From Pseudofulvibacter geojedonensis (lineage in GTDB: Bacteria > Bacteroidota > Bacteroidia > Flavobacteriales > Flavobacteriaceae): a stretch of 64,000 bases of DNA. This document shows positions 26,285 to 35,147 of this stretch, piece by piece. The notes below the pieces were generated by a model. That model had not been told where the DNA came from and made no database searches. It was given only the letters and a program-made list of their open reading frames with translations. Position numbers and translations under genes: made by a program. Each line of letters begins with the position of its first letter. The first letter of the stretch is position 1. Location: contig NZ_JBHTJM010000001.1 in the NCBI RefSeq assembly GCF_042675745.1, positions 1 through 64,000 on the forward strand. The letters run 5' to 3'.

Positions 26285-28240
26285 ATGCAAATAACGACTA
26301 ACCTCATATTTATTATGTTAAGAATAGCTATAATATTCTTAATATGGTATTATATAAATTTAAAGCTGTCTAATAAAAATAACAAATGCAATGTTTTTGA
26401 TTTTTTGGTAAAGAAAGGCCTGGTATATGGAAGTTTATTAGCTTTTTGTTCATTTGTTTTTCTCTTGTTAGGTATTTATGATTTTTTAAATATTCTAATT
26501 GTAATGAGTGTTTTTGGTTTATTGTTATCATACGATTTTAAAAGTATTCAATCTGCTAATTCAGTATTTTATAATAAGCTAAAGCAATATTTAGTACTAA
26601 GTATTAAAAGGGTAGAAGAGGGTAACTTTTTTTCAAAAACATTTTCTATTGGCTTACCTAGTAAATATAAAAAAGAAGCCTTAACCCATGTTATATTATT
26701 TATTCTTATTGGAGGAATATGCTTTTGTAGTAGAGCCTATTTTTTAAAATTCGATCAATATGTTTTTTCTGATTCGTGGTTTAAAAGCATTGAGTATATA
26801 TCAGATTTAAATAATCAACACTGGTTACTTGGTAATAATCAGGCTTTTGGAGCTTATATCTTTGTAGATTTTTTAACAAATATTACACAACAAATACCCG
26901 AGACCTCTCTATTTATTTTTAACATTATAGTATCAATCTGCTTAAGTTTTATATTGTATTGGACGGTATTAAAAATTGGTAATACCCAAAAAACTGTAGC
27001 GTTATTAACAGCTCTATTATTCGCTGTTTTTTATAGGGTTTTGCCTGTAAACTTAACTTCTATAAGCCAAATTAGTCCAATACTTTTATCTCTATTATTT
27101 GTGGTCCCCTTAATGGTTTACCTGTTAAAGCCTAAACTATTTAGCTCAAACAAAGCGTTTTTCTATGTTTGTGTGTTTCTTTCGTTTTTCGCTATAGCAT
27201 GTATTAGTGTATTTACTTATATAATCATAGTATTTCCTCTTTTAGTGTTGTTGCTATTATTGAGTAAGCGAAAGCAAGCTTTATCTATTTTAATATGTTT
27301 GCCTCTTTATTTATTAGTATCAATTATTTTAACAGTTGTTTATAATTTAAACGGAATAGATATATTATTATTTGTAAAAAGTAATATAATAGCTGTTAGT
27401 TCCTATACCCAAACTCCACATTTACTCTTCCCTTTAAAAATATTGCTTCATGGCGTTCAATTCATATCTTTTATTACGCTAGTTGTTATTTTTCTTTTTA
27501 AAAAGGATAATAGTAGAAGCATAAGTATAGTTTTGATTTTTTACAATGTATTAGTACTAATCAATTCATTTAAATTAATATGGGTAGATACTGATTTATT
27601 AATAGAAGTATTTACAGTATTTATTCCTTTAACGTTGGGGCTTTCTCTAGCTGTTTTAGGAAGAGTCTTTAAACCTTTATTTAAGAACAGAGTATATTAT
27701 AAAAGGTATGTACTACCTGTGGCAACTCTTATTAGTTTTTTTATTGTTTCAGTATTTTTTAATAAGAATGTGACACAGCATTTAGATGAATCAAATCAAT
27801 TTGCATCAAGAATCTTAAGTGTTTACGAAAATATTTCAAGCAATTATTTACCATATAGTTATGCAGTAGTAAATGATAAGAAATTACAATCTTTTAGTAA
27901 ACAAAAACATTACTATCTATCATTCGAAGAGTTTAATCAAAATTACTTAAGAAAAGACCAACTATATCACGCTTTTAGGGTTAAAGAAGATATTCTAAAA
28001 AAGAATCCAGAATTAGTAATACCTAAATCTATTTTACTCTTTATTTATAAAGATAACGATGTAACAGAATTAGGGCTAGATTCTTCAATTGAAACCATTG
28101 AACTCAGTAAGAAAAAGTTGTCTAGCTTAAAAGAAAGAAATAGAGACATAAAATTGTTCTATGAGAATGATATTTTTAAAGTAATTGAAATAATTAACGA
28201 ACCCAAATCAAGTAAAATTACTGAGTTAATGATATATTAA
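26285..28240 (+). CDS. Large polytopic membrane protein of the Pel-like operon
   Basis: 651 residues with about 13 membrane segments between 8 and 500, followed by a soluble tail of about 150 residues. A soluble loop at about 155-200 (KFDQYVFSDSWFKSIEYIS) follows a membrane helix, which resembles the first large loop of GT-C glycosyltransferases where an acidic pair acts. I do not recognise the family. It takes the place of PelD/PelE in the operon, but has no GGDEF or GAF-like part to sense c-di-GMP that I can see. It may be a GT-C enzyme or a scaffold. Spacing of 4 and 12 bp to its neighbours. Confidence 0.65.
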   Translation: MQITTNLIFIMLRIAIIFLIWYYINLKLSNKNNKCNVFDFLVKKGLVYGSLLAFCSFVFLLLGIYDFLNILIVMSVFGLLLSYDFKSIQSANSVFYNKLKQYLVLSIKRVEEGNFFSKTFSIGLPSKYKKEALTHVILFILIGGICFCSRAYFLKFDQYVFSDSWFKSIEYISDLNNQHWLLGNNQAFGAYIFVDFLTNITQQIPETSLFIFNIIVSICLSFILYWTVLKIGNTQKTVALLTALLFAVFYRVLPVNLTSISQISPILLSLLFVVPLMVYLLKPKLFSSNKAFFYVCVFLSFFAIACISVFTYIIIVFPLLVLLLLLSKRKQALSILICLPLYLLVSIILTVVYNLNGIDILLFVKSNIIAVSSYTQTPHLLFPLKILLHGVQFISFITLVVIFLFKKDNSRSISIVLIFYNVLVLINSFKLIWVDTDLLIEVFTVFIPLTLGLSLAVLGRVFKPLFKNRVYYKRYVLPVATLISFFIVSVFFNKNVTQHLDESNQFASRILSVYENISSNYLPYSYAVVNDKKLQSFSKQKHYYLSFEEFNQNYLRKDQLYHAFRVKEDILKKNPELVIPKSILLFIYKDNDVTELGLDSSIETIELSKKKLSSLKERNRDIKLFYENDIFKVIEIINEPKSSKITELMIY

Positions 28241-28252
28241 ATAAAGTATGCT

Positions 28253-31200
28253 ATGAAAAAGAAGGTTGTTTTTAGATGTTTCTTGGGTATTATGATATTA
28301 ATTTTATTCAATAATTGTGCAGAAAATATAAGTTACTCACAAGCTTTTTTAGACAAAATGAACGAAGATTATCTAAATGAAAATAAAACATCGTTTAGTT
28401 ATTCTACATATTACTTAAAAGAAGATCAAGTAGTAGAGTTTATTATTGATAGCAAAGATTCTAAAAGTAAAAGTTATGCCCAATCATTACAGCAAGTTTG
28501 TAATTATACAAAAATACCATTCAAAAAAAACACTATAGATAATTGGAATAATAATCATTTTATAATAAACAACACTGTAAGAGTTATTTGTATAAATAAC
28601 ACGATTAAGCTAAATGATAATGCTATAAGTAATTTATTAAGATTTGTAGCGAATGGCGGAACATTAGTGATACCCAATTATTTTGAAGATAAAAGAATGG
28701 GGTACTTTTATGGACTAAAAGTAGAAGCCAATTATTCAGTAAATAGCAATGCTTATGGGTATTATTTTTTAACCAATATTCTTCCTAATCATAAAGGCAA
28801 AAAACATAAAAAAAGGCTATTGCATAACGGACTTGCAAAAGAAAATTTTAAAAACAATGTAGAGGTTTTGGCTTCTGCAATAAATGACCCAAATTACCCT
28901 GTAATTATTAAAAATAAGATAGGAAAGGGGGAAGTCGTCTTTTTTAATTCAGATACATATTTTGAGCGTAATGATAGAGGTTTATTTTTTTCGAGTATTC
29001 TAACTGGCTTAGAAGGTATAGCGTATCCAATAGCTAATTGTGCTACAATTTTTTTAGATGATTTTCCTGCCACTCTATATGAAAGTAAAGAAGAACCAAT
29101 AGCTGCTGAGTTTGATTTAACATCAGCTCGTTTTGTAGATCAAATTTGGTGGCCAGATATGCAAAAATTAGCCCAAAAATACAATATCAAATACACTACA
29201 ACTATTACATTTAATTACAATAAAAAAGTAAACCCTCCTTTTTTGTATTTAGGTTGGGATGAGTTAAAAAAAACTAGTAATTCTGGAAGTTTAAGTGATT
29301 GGATAACAAAAGATGTACTTAAAAAACATCATGAATTAGCTTTTCATGGTTATAATCATGTTTCTTTAACAAAAAAGAACTGGGAAAAAGAAAATATAGA
29401 ACTTTCACTAAATACCGTAAAAAAGAAATGGGTATTAAGTAGTTATGGTAAAATGCCTGTTACTTATATTCCTCCAACCAATATTATTGATGAATTTGGC
29501 TTACAAACTTTAAGTAATTCTTTACCAACAATTAAATATATCTGTAGCGCTTATTCAGGCTCTATAAAAAATGGTAGCGGTAGAGAGTTTAACCCAGATC
29601 CATACAACGATAAATTATTTGATTTCCCCAGAGTTTGTAGTGGCTTTTATCTAAACGGTGAAAAATACTTCAATCAACAGTCTGTTTATTTATTTACAGG
29701 TATTTGGACACATTTTGTGCATCCAGATGATGTATTACAAATTCCCAATAAGCAGCACAACGATCATGCTTTTGAGAAAAGAAATAGTTTAGGTTTAGGA
29801 TGGTACGATGCAAGCAAAGGAAATACTGGTATGTATTATAGGTTTGACTCTTTGTTAAAAAAACATAAACATACGTACCCATTAAGTAATTATTACACAG
29901 CAAGAAAAGGAGCAGAATTAACTAGTAAGTGGAGAGCAGAAAGCTATAAGCATACGGTTAACAATAACTTATATTCTGTAAAAGCATTTAATGATAATAA
30001 ACATAATAATCATTGGTTTGTTTATGTTACAGATAATAATATTTCTAGAATAGAGAAATATTTAAGAAACAATGGCTTACCGTTTAGTAAAACGAGTTTA
30101 TTAAAAGGTAAGTTAGTGCAAATAAAAACACAAAAGCCTCAGATATCATTACCAAACTTATCTAAAATAGACTACAGAAATATTATAAGTGAAAACGAAT
30201 TAATAGCATTTCGTAGTTATGATAAAGCTAGAAAATTACATTTCAAAAAAGTACTGGAAAGTGAACAGAATAATGAAGAAAGCATTGATAGCAAAATTCA
30301 TAATTTAAGACAACAATTATTTCAACCTAAAGAGATAAACTTAACCAATTGGAATAAATATGCTAAATACAAAACCTGGATTAATGATCCATTAGATGTA
30401 TGGGATGATTTAGAGCATTATTATAGAATGCATAATGATCCTTCAATAGCAGCATATAGTAAAGAGTTATCTACAAAGATTTGGTATCCTAATGATAGTA
30501 TCCAACATCTATGGTTAACAAGAAATATTGAGTTGAACAAGAATAATTTAGCTCATCATAAAGAATATGTATATAACTATAATACAGAAGATAATAGCAC
30601 TAGAGTTATAGCATCACTTGAAGAAATTGCAACTAGAGAACCTACCGTATACAATAAGGAAATGTACATAAAACATTTATTGTGGAATGGTTCTAATTTT
30701 TCGCAAAGTCAGTTAGATAAAATAGAACCCTCAGACCAATATAGTGATGTAGCTAAAGATGTGGCTTGGTTTTATTATAACAAAAATAACTTACTTAAAG
30801 CATCTGCTTGGTCTAAACATGCCAAAAATATAGATATAGCTGTTAAATTAGATTGGCTATTTAAAACCAAACAGATCGATGAATTAAAAAGACTATATAA
30901 AAACCATATCCAAAATTCACCCAACAATGATAAAGCAAAAATTGCTATGGCCTACATTTATCATAGTTTGGGTGAATTTAAAAATGCATGCTTAATAACA
31001 GAAAGTATAAACAATACTTATACAGGTAAAAATAAGTTAGTAAAGATGTTAAATAACGATATTAAGTATGCAAATTTATCTGTACAAATAGATTTGTTAA
31101 CTAGTGATATAGATTTGTTTAACACAAAAATTAAAGATAGTTTATTAACAGAAATTAGAGTAAATAATCATAATTACATAAGTTTTTCTGGAGATGTGGG

Positions 31201-32044
31201 TAGTGATAAAGCAAATACGTCATTTTTTGATAAGCGCACTAGTTATATTATAAAAGGGAATCAAAATTTTGAGCATCAAATATCATTAAACAACAGCACT
31301 TTATACCAATTAAAAAACACAACTATAGAAGAAGATAATGTAGATAGAGATGTAATCGGAATTAGGTATCAGTTAAACAATCCTGAAGAGTTTAAAAAAA
31401 TAAACTATTGGGTTAATGTTGGAGTAGAAAAAGATTTAATCGATGATGAATATTTATATAATGGAAGTATAGGAGCTAAGCTGTCAAAAGAGAAGAATTT
31501 TATTTCAGCTCAATTGCAAACTTTTCCTGTGAGAAATGGCCCCAGTTATAGCAAAAAGATCTACAGAAACAATATGTCTGTATATTTTGAACAAAAAGTA
31601 TTACAAACAAAAGGAAGTTTAACTGCTTTTACACAAGGGAATTATTACTCTGATGATGTGTTTAGTAATGCAAATACAGTTAAATTTCAGTATAATGTTT
31701 ATAAACTATCTGAGGTAACATTTAAACCTTTTACAGAAGGTCATTTGAGTTTTGCATCTATAGATAGAGTTAATAGTTATCCTTATTGGATAATTAACAA
31801 TAGATATTTTGGAGGAGGAGGCTTAGGGCTCACTTATGGAAATCAATATAGTTCAAAAACATTTATACATATAGATGGAGCTTATTTTTTAGATGATTAT
31901 ACAGATGCTTTTACAAGGTTTACAGGAAATACATCGGTTAGATTTTTTAAATATTTTGTTTTTACAAGTAGCTTTGAGTACTATATTCAATCACAGTTTT
32001 ATTCGAATAGATTTCAATTTGGTTTGAAATATTTTCTAAAATAA
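28253..32044 (+). CDS. Giant lipoprotein: deacetylase-like, TPR-like and beta-barrel parts
   Basis: 1263 residues. A hydrophobic signal (FLGIMILILFNNC) ends in a probable lipidated cysteine at about 22. Residues about 40-260 look like a glutamine-amidotransferase-fold part (NLLRFVANGGTLVIPNYF). Residues about 265-520 have NodB-type motifs: IFLDDFPATLY (D-D) and LAFHGYNHVS (HxxxH), as in DUF2194 Pel deacetylases. Residues about 640-980 are helical, TPR-like (KIAMAYIYHSLGEFKNACL). The last 260 residues alternate in strand pattern and end SNRFQFGLKYFLK, an outer-membrane barrel. It would join PelA deacetylase and PelB (TPR plus barrel) in one chain. Confidence 0.72.
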   Translation: MKKKVVFRCFLGIMILILFNNCAENISYSQAFLDKMNEDYLNENKTSFSYSTYYLKEDQVVEFIIDSKDSKSKSYAQSLQQVCNYTKIPFKKNTIDNWNNNHFIINNTVRVICINNTIKLNDNAISNLLRFVANGGTLVIPNYFEDKRMGYFYGLKVEANYSVNSNAYGYYFLTNILPNHKGKKHKKRLLHNGLAKENFKNNVEVLASAINDPNYPVIIKNKIGKGEVVFFNSDTYFERNDRGLFFSSILTGLEGIAYPIANCATIFLDDFPATLYESKEEPIAAEFDLTSARFVDQIWWPDMQKLAQKYNIKYTTTITFNYNKKVNPPFLYLGWDELKKTSNSGSLSDWITKDVLKKHHELAFHGYNHVSLTKKNWEKENIELSLNTVKKKWVLSSYGKMPVTYIPPTNIIDEFGLQTLSNSLPTIKYICSAYSGSIKNGSGREFNPDPYNDKLFDFPRVCSGFYLNGEKYFNQQSVYLFTGIWTHFVHPDDVLQIPNKQHNDHAFEKRNSLGLGWYDASKGNTGMYYRFDSLLKKHKHTYPLSNYYTARKGAELTSKWRAESYKHTVNNNLYSVKAFNDNKHNNHWFVYVTDNNISRIEKYLRNNGLPFSKTSLLKGKLVQIKTQKPQISLPNLSKIDYRNIISENELIAFRSYDKARKLHFKKVLESEQNNEESIDSKIHNLRQQLFQPKEINLTNWNKYAKYKTWINDPLDVWDDLEHYYRMHNDPSIAAYSKELSTKIWYPNDSIQHLWLTRNIELNKNNLAHHKEYVYNYNTEDNSTRVIASLEEIATREPTVYNKEMYIKHLLWNGSNFSQSQLDKIEPSDQYSDVAKDVAWFYYNKNNLLKASAWSKHAKNIDIAVKLDWLFKTKQIDELKRLYKNHIQNSPNNDKAKIAMAYIYHSLGEFKNACLITESINNTYTGKNKLVKMLNNDIKYANLSVQIDLLTSDIDLFNTKIKDSLLTEIRVNNHNYISFSGDVGSDKANTSFFDKRTSYIIKGNQNFEHQISLNNSTLYQLKNTTIEEDNVDRDVIGIRYQLNNPEEFKKINYWVNVGVEKDLIDDEYLYNGSIGAKLSKEKNFISAQLQTFPVRNGPSYSKKIYRNNMSVYFEQKVLQTKGSLTAFTQGNYYSDDVFSNANTVKFQYNVYKLSEVTFKPFTEGHLSFASIDRVNSYPYWIINNRYFGGGGLGLTYGNQYSSKTFIHIDGAYFLDDYTDAFTRFTGNTSVRFFKYFVFTSSFEYYIQSQFYSNRFQFGLKYFLK

Positions 32045-32072
32045 ATAAGACGCCTTAAAAAGACGTCTTATT
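32044..32072. terminator. Bidirectional hairpin at the end of the Pel-like operon
   Basis: AATAAGACG (32044-32052) pairs with CGTCTTATT (32064-32072). It lies between the stop of the barrel lipoprotein gene and the stop of the convergent gene at 32098. The T tail is only moderate. Confidence 0.6.
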
Positions 32073-32097
32073 AATATATAGTTTGTTAAAATGCTAC

Positions 32098-33702
32098 TTA
32101 GTGGTTGATTACAATTTTCTTGGTGAGTTTAGAATTGCCATCTGTAATTCGTAAAATATAAATACCATTGCTTAAAGAGCTCGTTTGTAATACAGCTTTA
32201 TTTTGAGATGTATTGTTTTTTTGAGCAATAACTTTTTGTCCAAGTGCATTATAGATTTCAATATTGTATTTATTAATATTTTCCAATTCAATAATCAATT
32301 TATCATTGGCTGGAACCGGATGTATTGTATATTCAATAATACTATTGTCGGTAATACCAAGAGCTTGATTGTTTACGTTTATGGTTGTATTTAATTTATT
32401 ATAACCTGTATTACTCTCCCAAGTATTTGTATTGGCTAATTGAATAGCATATGCAGGATTATTAGCTAAACTAGATCTGCTGTCAGGTAAATGCAAGAAT
32501 AATTCATACTCACCATCATAAATATCGTTTGGTAAAACTAAGGTTTCATTAATATCAGTTACAGTATTCGGTTCCCATTGTCTAGTATCAGAATTCAAGG
32601 CTATTTTAAATTCATCATTATTATTAGTGTTTCTTAAAACAAGAAATGCAGTTCTAGGGTTGTACAAAGTAGCAAAACCTTTGTTTTCAACTTCTATATA
32701 CACATTCAAATCTGTAGAAACATTTTGAGGAAATACACCATTTTTTAAACTAAACCTATAACCAAGTCTATTCTTTATTTCAGAATAGCAGCCACCTGAG
32801 TTAAACTCATTTAAAACATCTGGGTGGTAGTCAGAGTTTAAGTAAGACCAATGAAATAGTTCCATTTCTGTTAGAGCATTAGAACAGTTAGATCTAGAAT
32901 TGTTATTACAGGTTTCACCTCCCATAGGAGTATATTTAGTTTCTTGGTTTAAATAGGGGTATTCTGTACTTATATTTACATAAGTGCCATAATCATCATT
33001 AGAAGCTAAAAAACAATCGTTATGGTGTCCAATTCTACTTTTGTTGCTATTGTTAAACCCTTCTGCGTCTGTAATAGCATTAGTATTATACATATTTTGC
33101 TTTAATTTTGGAGTTCTAATTTGAATCATTCTATCAGAAGGTAGAATGCCAAGAATAGCTTCAACAATATCTTTTCTATTTTCATAGTCATTTGTATTTG
33201 GAGGCATACCAAAATGATTGGTATAATACCATTCTCCCCAAACTCCAATAAAACCAGCCTGCATTACTGCAATTACATCGCTATTGCTTTGCAGAATTGG
33301 AGAAAGTTGATTCAAATGACTCAGTATTTGTTCTTTACTAGCATCGTATGCTCCACTAGTGTTTTCAGTATAAGCAAATTTTATTACAGCCTTTAGGCCA
33401 GCATTTCTTAATACATTAAAATCTGCTTGCATTTTATTAAGATAGCTTTGAGAAATAGGACTATTAATAAAATCTTTTAGGTAAAAGATTCTAATAATCA
33501 TAGTAATATTGTCGTTAGTCCTCCAGTTTTCAAGCTGATTTTGATTTAATGAAACATAATTGTTAGATTGAGCTTCTGTATAATGGTAGATTCCTCTTTC
33601 TGGATTGGCAATCTCTAAATTACTTTCTGAATAAGTAATAGCATTGTTTTGAGTTATTCCTGTGCTCCACACGAATAACAACAGTAGTAATATTTTTTTC
33701 AT
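32098..33702 (-). CDS. DUF4874/DUF4832 secreted protein with T9SS sorting domain
   Basis: 534 residues. Signal peptide (MKKILLLLLFVWSTGITQN), then a TIM-barrel-like region (NPERGIYHYTE at about 35, VIAVMQAGFIGVWGEWYYT near 150) typical of DUF4874, then a beta-rich DUF4832 half (about 290-440). The end (about 460-534) is a type IX secretion sorting domain: IEYTIHPVPANDKLIIELE, YNALGQKVIAQ, LSNGIYILRITDG. Likely a cell-surface glycoside-active protein; substrate not known. It converges on the Pel-like operon and could act on that polymer, but nothing links them beyond position. Confidence 0.8.
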   Translation of the reverse strand: MKKILLLLLFVWSTGITQNNAITYSESNLEIANPERGIYHYTEAQSNNYVSLNQNQLENWRTNDNITMIIRIFYLKDFINSPISQSYLNKMQADFNVLRNAGLKAVIKFAYTENTSGAYDASKEQILSHLNQLSPILQSNSDVIAVMQAGFIGVWGEWYYTNHFGMPPNTNDYENRKDIVEAILGILPSDRMIQIRTPKLKQNMYNTNAITDAEGFNNSNKSRIGHHNDCFLASNDDYGTYVNISTEYPYLNQETKYTPMGGETCNNNSRSNCSNALTEMELFHWSYLNSDYHPDVLNEFNSGGCYSEIKNRLGYRFSLKNGVFPQNVSTDLNVYIEVENKGFATLYNPRTAFLVLRNTNNNDEFKIALNSDTRQWEPNTVTDINETLVLPNDIYDGEYELFLHLPDSRSSLANNPAYAIQLANTNTWESNTGYNKLNTTINVNNQALGITDNSIIEYTIHPVPANDKLIIELENINKYNIEIYNALGQKVIAQKNNTSQNKAVLQTSSLSNGIYILRITDGNSKLTKKIVINH

Positions 33703-33719
33703 TGGGGTGAAATATTAAG

Positions 33720-33734
33720 TTACACTAAGTGTAA
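33720..33734. repeat. Short inverted repeat in the leader of the DUF4832 gene
   Basis: TTACACT (33720-33726), one base, AGTGTAA (33728-33734). It lies between the -7 box and the start codon of the gene at 33702, where a repressor could bind. Operator function is only a possibility. Confidence 0.4.
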
Positions 33735-33748
33735 TCCATTTTATGGAG

Positions 33749-33777
33749 CAAATATATATATATAGTTCATTTTCAAT
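33749..33777 (-). promoter_or_regulatory. Promoter of the DUF4832 T9SS gene
   Basis: On the minus strand TATATTTG (33756-33749) fits the TAnnTTTG -7 box, and a TTG (33776-33774) lies 17 nt upstream as a -33 element. Leader length about 40 nt. Confidence 0.5.
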
Positions 33778-33846
33778 GATTTAATGTTGTAAACAAAAGT
33801 TTTTTTGTAGTTAAATTGTTAATAATAAACTAATTAGAAACATTTG

Positions 33847-34185
33847 TTAATAGTGTTTAATAATAATTCTCTTACTTGCTACAACTTTGTTGCTAGAAAA
33901 TATTTTTGCAATATAAATTCCATCTTGTAAATGAGTTGTTTGAAGTTCAATTTTGTGTAGTGTAGAATATGGTATTGCTGTTATAACTCTTTTGCCGTAA
34001 GAGTTGTAAAGTTTAACAATGTAATTATCAATGTTGTTCCACTCAATAAACAAAGCTCTATCTGCTGGTGTTGGATAAATAATAGGAGACTGTATGTTTT
34101 TTAACAATAATGAGTCTATTTTTCTTTCTTGAGCAAAAGAAATAAACGCTAATAAAATAGAAGTTGCTACAATGGTTAAATTCAT
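33847..34185 (-). CDS. Mini-protein: signal peptide plus T9SS sorting domain only
   Basis: 112 residues. Signal peptide (about 1-18, LTIVATSILLAFISFAQ), a linker of under 20 residues, and a T9SS C-terminal sorting domain (about 35-112): IIYPTPADRALFIEW, VKLYNSYGKRVI, LQDGIYIAKIFSSNK and a basic end. There is no cargo domain in between. It could be a relict of a larger surface protein, or an exported sorting domain in its own right. It lies 144 bp upstream of the DUF4832 gene on the same strand, and its sorting domain resembles that protein's C terminus. Confidence 0.75.
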   Translation of the reverse strand: MNLTIVATSILLAFISFAQERKIDSLLLKNIQSPIIYPTPADRALFIEWNNIDNYIVKLYNSYGKRVITAIPYSTLHKIELQTTHLQDGIYIAKIFSSNKVVASKRIIIKHY

Positions 34186-34281
34186 AAGATAATGTATTTG
34201 AGGTAATAGGAGAAGTTAATTTATAAACGCAAATTGTGTATAACTTATTGTTATAAATAGATGTTACAAGTATTTCATTTA

Positions 34282-34289
34282 TAATTTTG
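34282..34289 (+). promoter_or_regulatory. -7 box before the gene at 34296, predicts leaderless mRNA
   Basis: TAATTTTG fits TAnnTTTG and ends 6 nt before the ATG at 34296, the same spacing as at lpxD. The TTG inside this box is not a start codon. Confidence 0.45.
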
Positions 34290-34295
34290 TCTCCT

Positions 34296-35066
34296 ATGAA
34301 GGAAATAAAAACAATACCCATTTACAACCGTAAAAGTCAGAAATTAACCAGTATAACAGAATCTGAATTTAAAGCTATTAAAGACGATGTAGATGAACGC
34401 TTTTTTATAGTAGAAGGGGAGTTTGTAATGGTTAAAAGTCGTTTTTTTAGAACAGAACACTTAGTAACACATCAAAAGTTATATATAAAAGATAAAAAAA
34501 TTACTTTTCAGAAGCAAAAAGGGATCGACTATAAAAAGGTATTGTTTATTTTAGAATCACCACACAGGCATGAATATGATTATGAAAAAAACTTTTCTCC
34601 TAGAATGCCTTTATATGGTAACTTAAATACATTTCAAAGTCATTTTGAATCTTTAATGTTTGAACTAACGGAAGAAGAAAACTATGCTTATGAGGTTGTT
34701 TTATATAACCCTGTTCCGTACCAAACATCATTGCATTATCTCTTAAAAAGGAATGTAAAAGAGCAGACGCGTTTCAAGTTTTGGTTGTATGGTTGGCTAG
34801 AATTAAAATATCATAGAGAGTTTGATCGTTATTTAAATCAATACAAATTTGATTATTATTTAAATGCTAGTACCAGAATGTATAAATCTATTATATCTTA
34901 TAAGTTATCTACTCTGGTTAACACAGAATATCAAGTGTACCACCCAAGTAGTGGTTTTTGGAATAGAAAAGAAGCTAAATTTGGAATCAAAAAAATAATT
35001 CATTTAGACGATAGTCATTTCTTATTTCATTTACCAAAAGAAGAAGAAAGGAACTCTATATCTTAA
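34296..35066 (+). CDS. Protein of unknown function, 256 residues
   Basis: 256 residues from the ATG at 34296, chosen because the longer frame starts at a TTG that is part of the -7 box. No signal peptide or membrane segment. A conserved-looking segment (VLFILESPHRHEYDY, then YEVVLYNPVPYQTSL about 50 residues later, then YLNASTRMYKSI) recalls a Rossmann-like, uracil-DNA-glycosylase-fold layout where LESPHRHE would be the first loop. That is a guess. No family recognised. It stands alone with its own promoter. Confidence 0.6.
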   Translation: MKEIKTIPIYNRKSQKLTSITESEFKAIKDDVDERFFIVEGEFVMVKSRFFRTEHLVTHQKLYIKDKKITFQKQKGIDYKKVLFILESPHRHEYDYEKNFSPRMPLYGNLNTFQSHFESLMFELTEEENYAYEVVLYNPVPYQTSLHYLLKRNVKEQTRFKFWLYGWLELKYHREFDRYLNQYKFDYYLNASTRMYKSIISYKLSTLVNTEYQVYHPSSGFWNRKEAKFGIKKIIHLDDSHFLFHLPKEEERNSIS

Positions 35067-35147
35067 ATTCTAAGTAAAAAAGATAATCATTACATATTTT
35101 AATTAAGTATCTTTATATTACGGCATAAAACTTGATGTTTATTTTTT

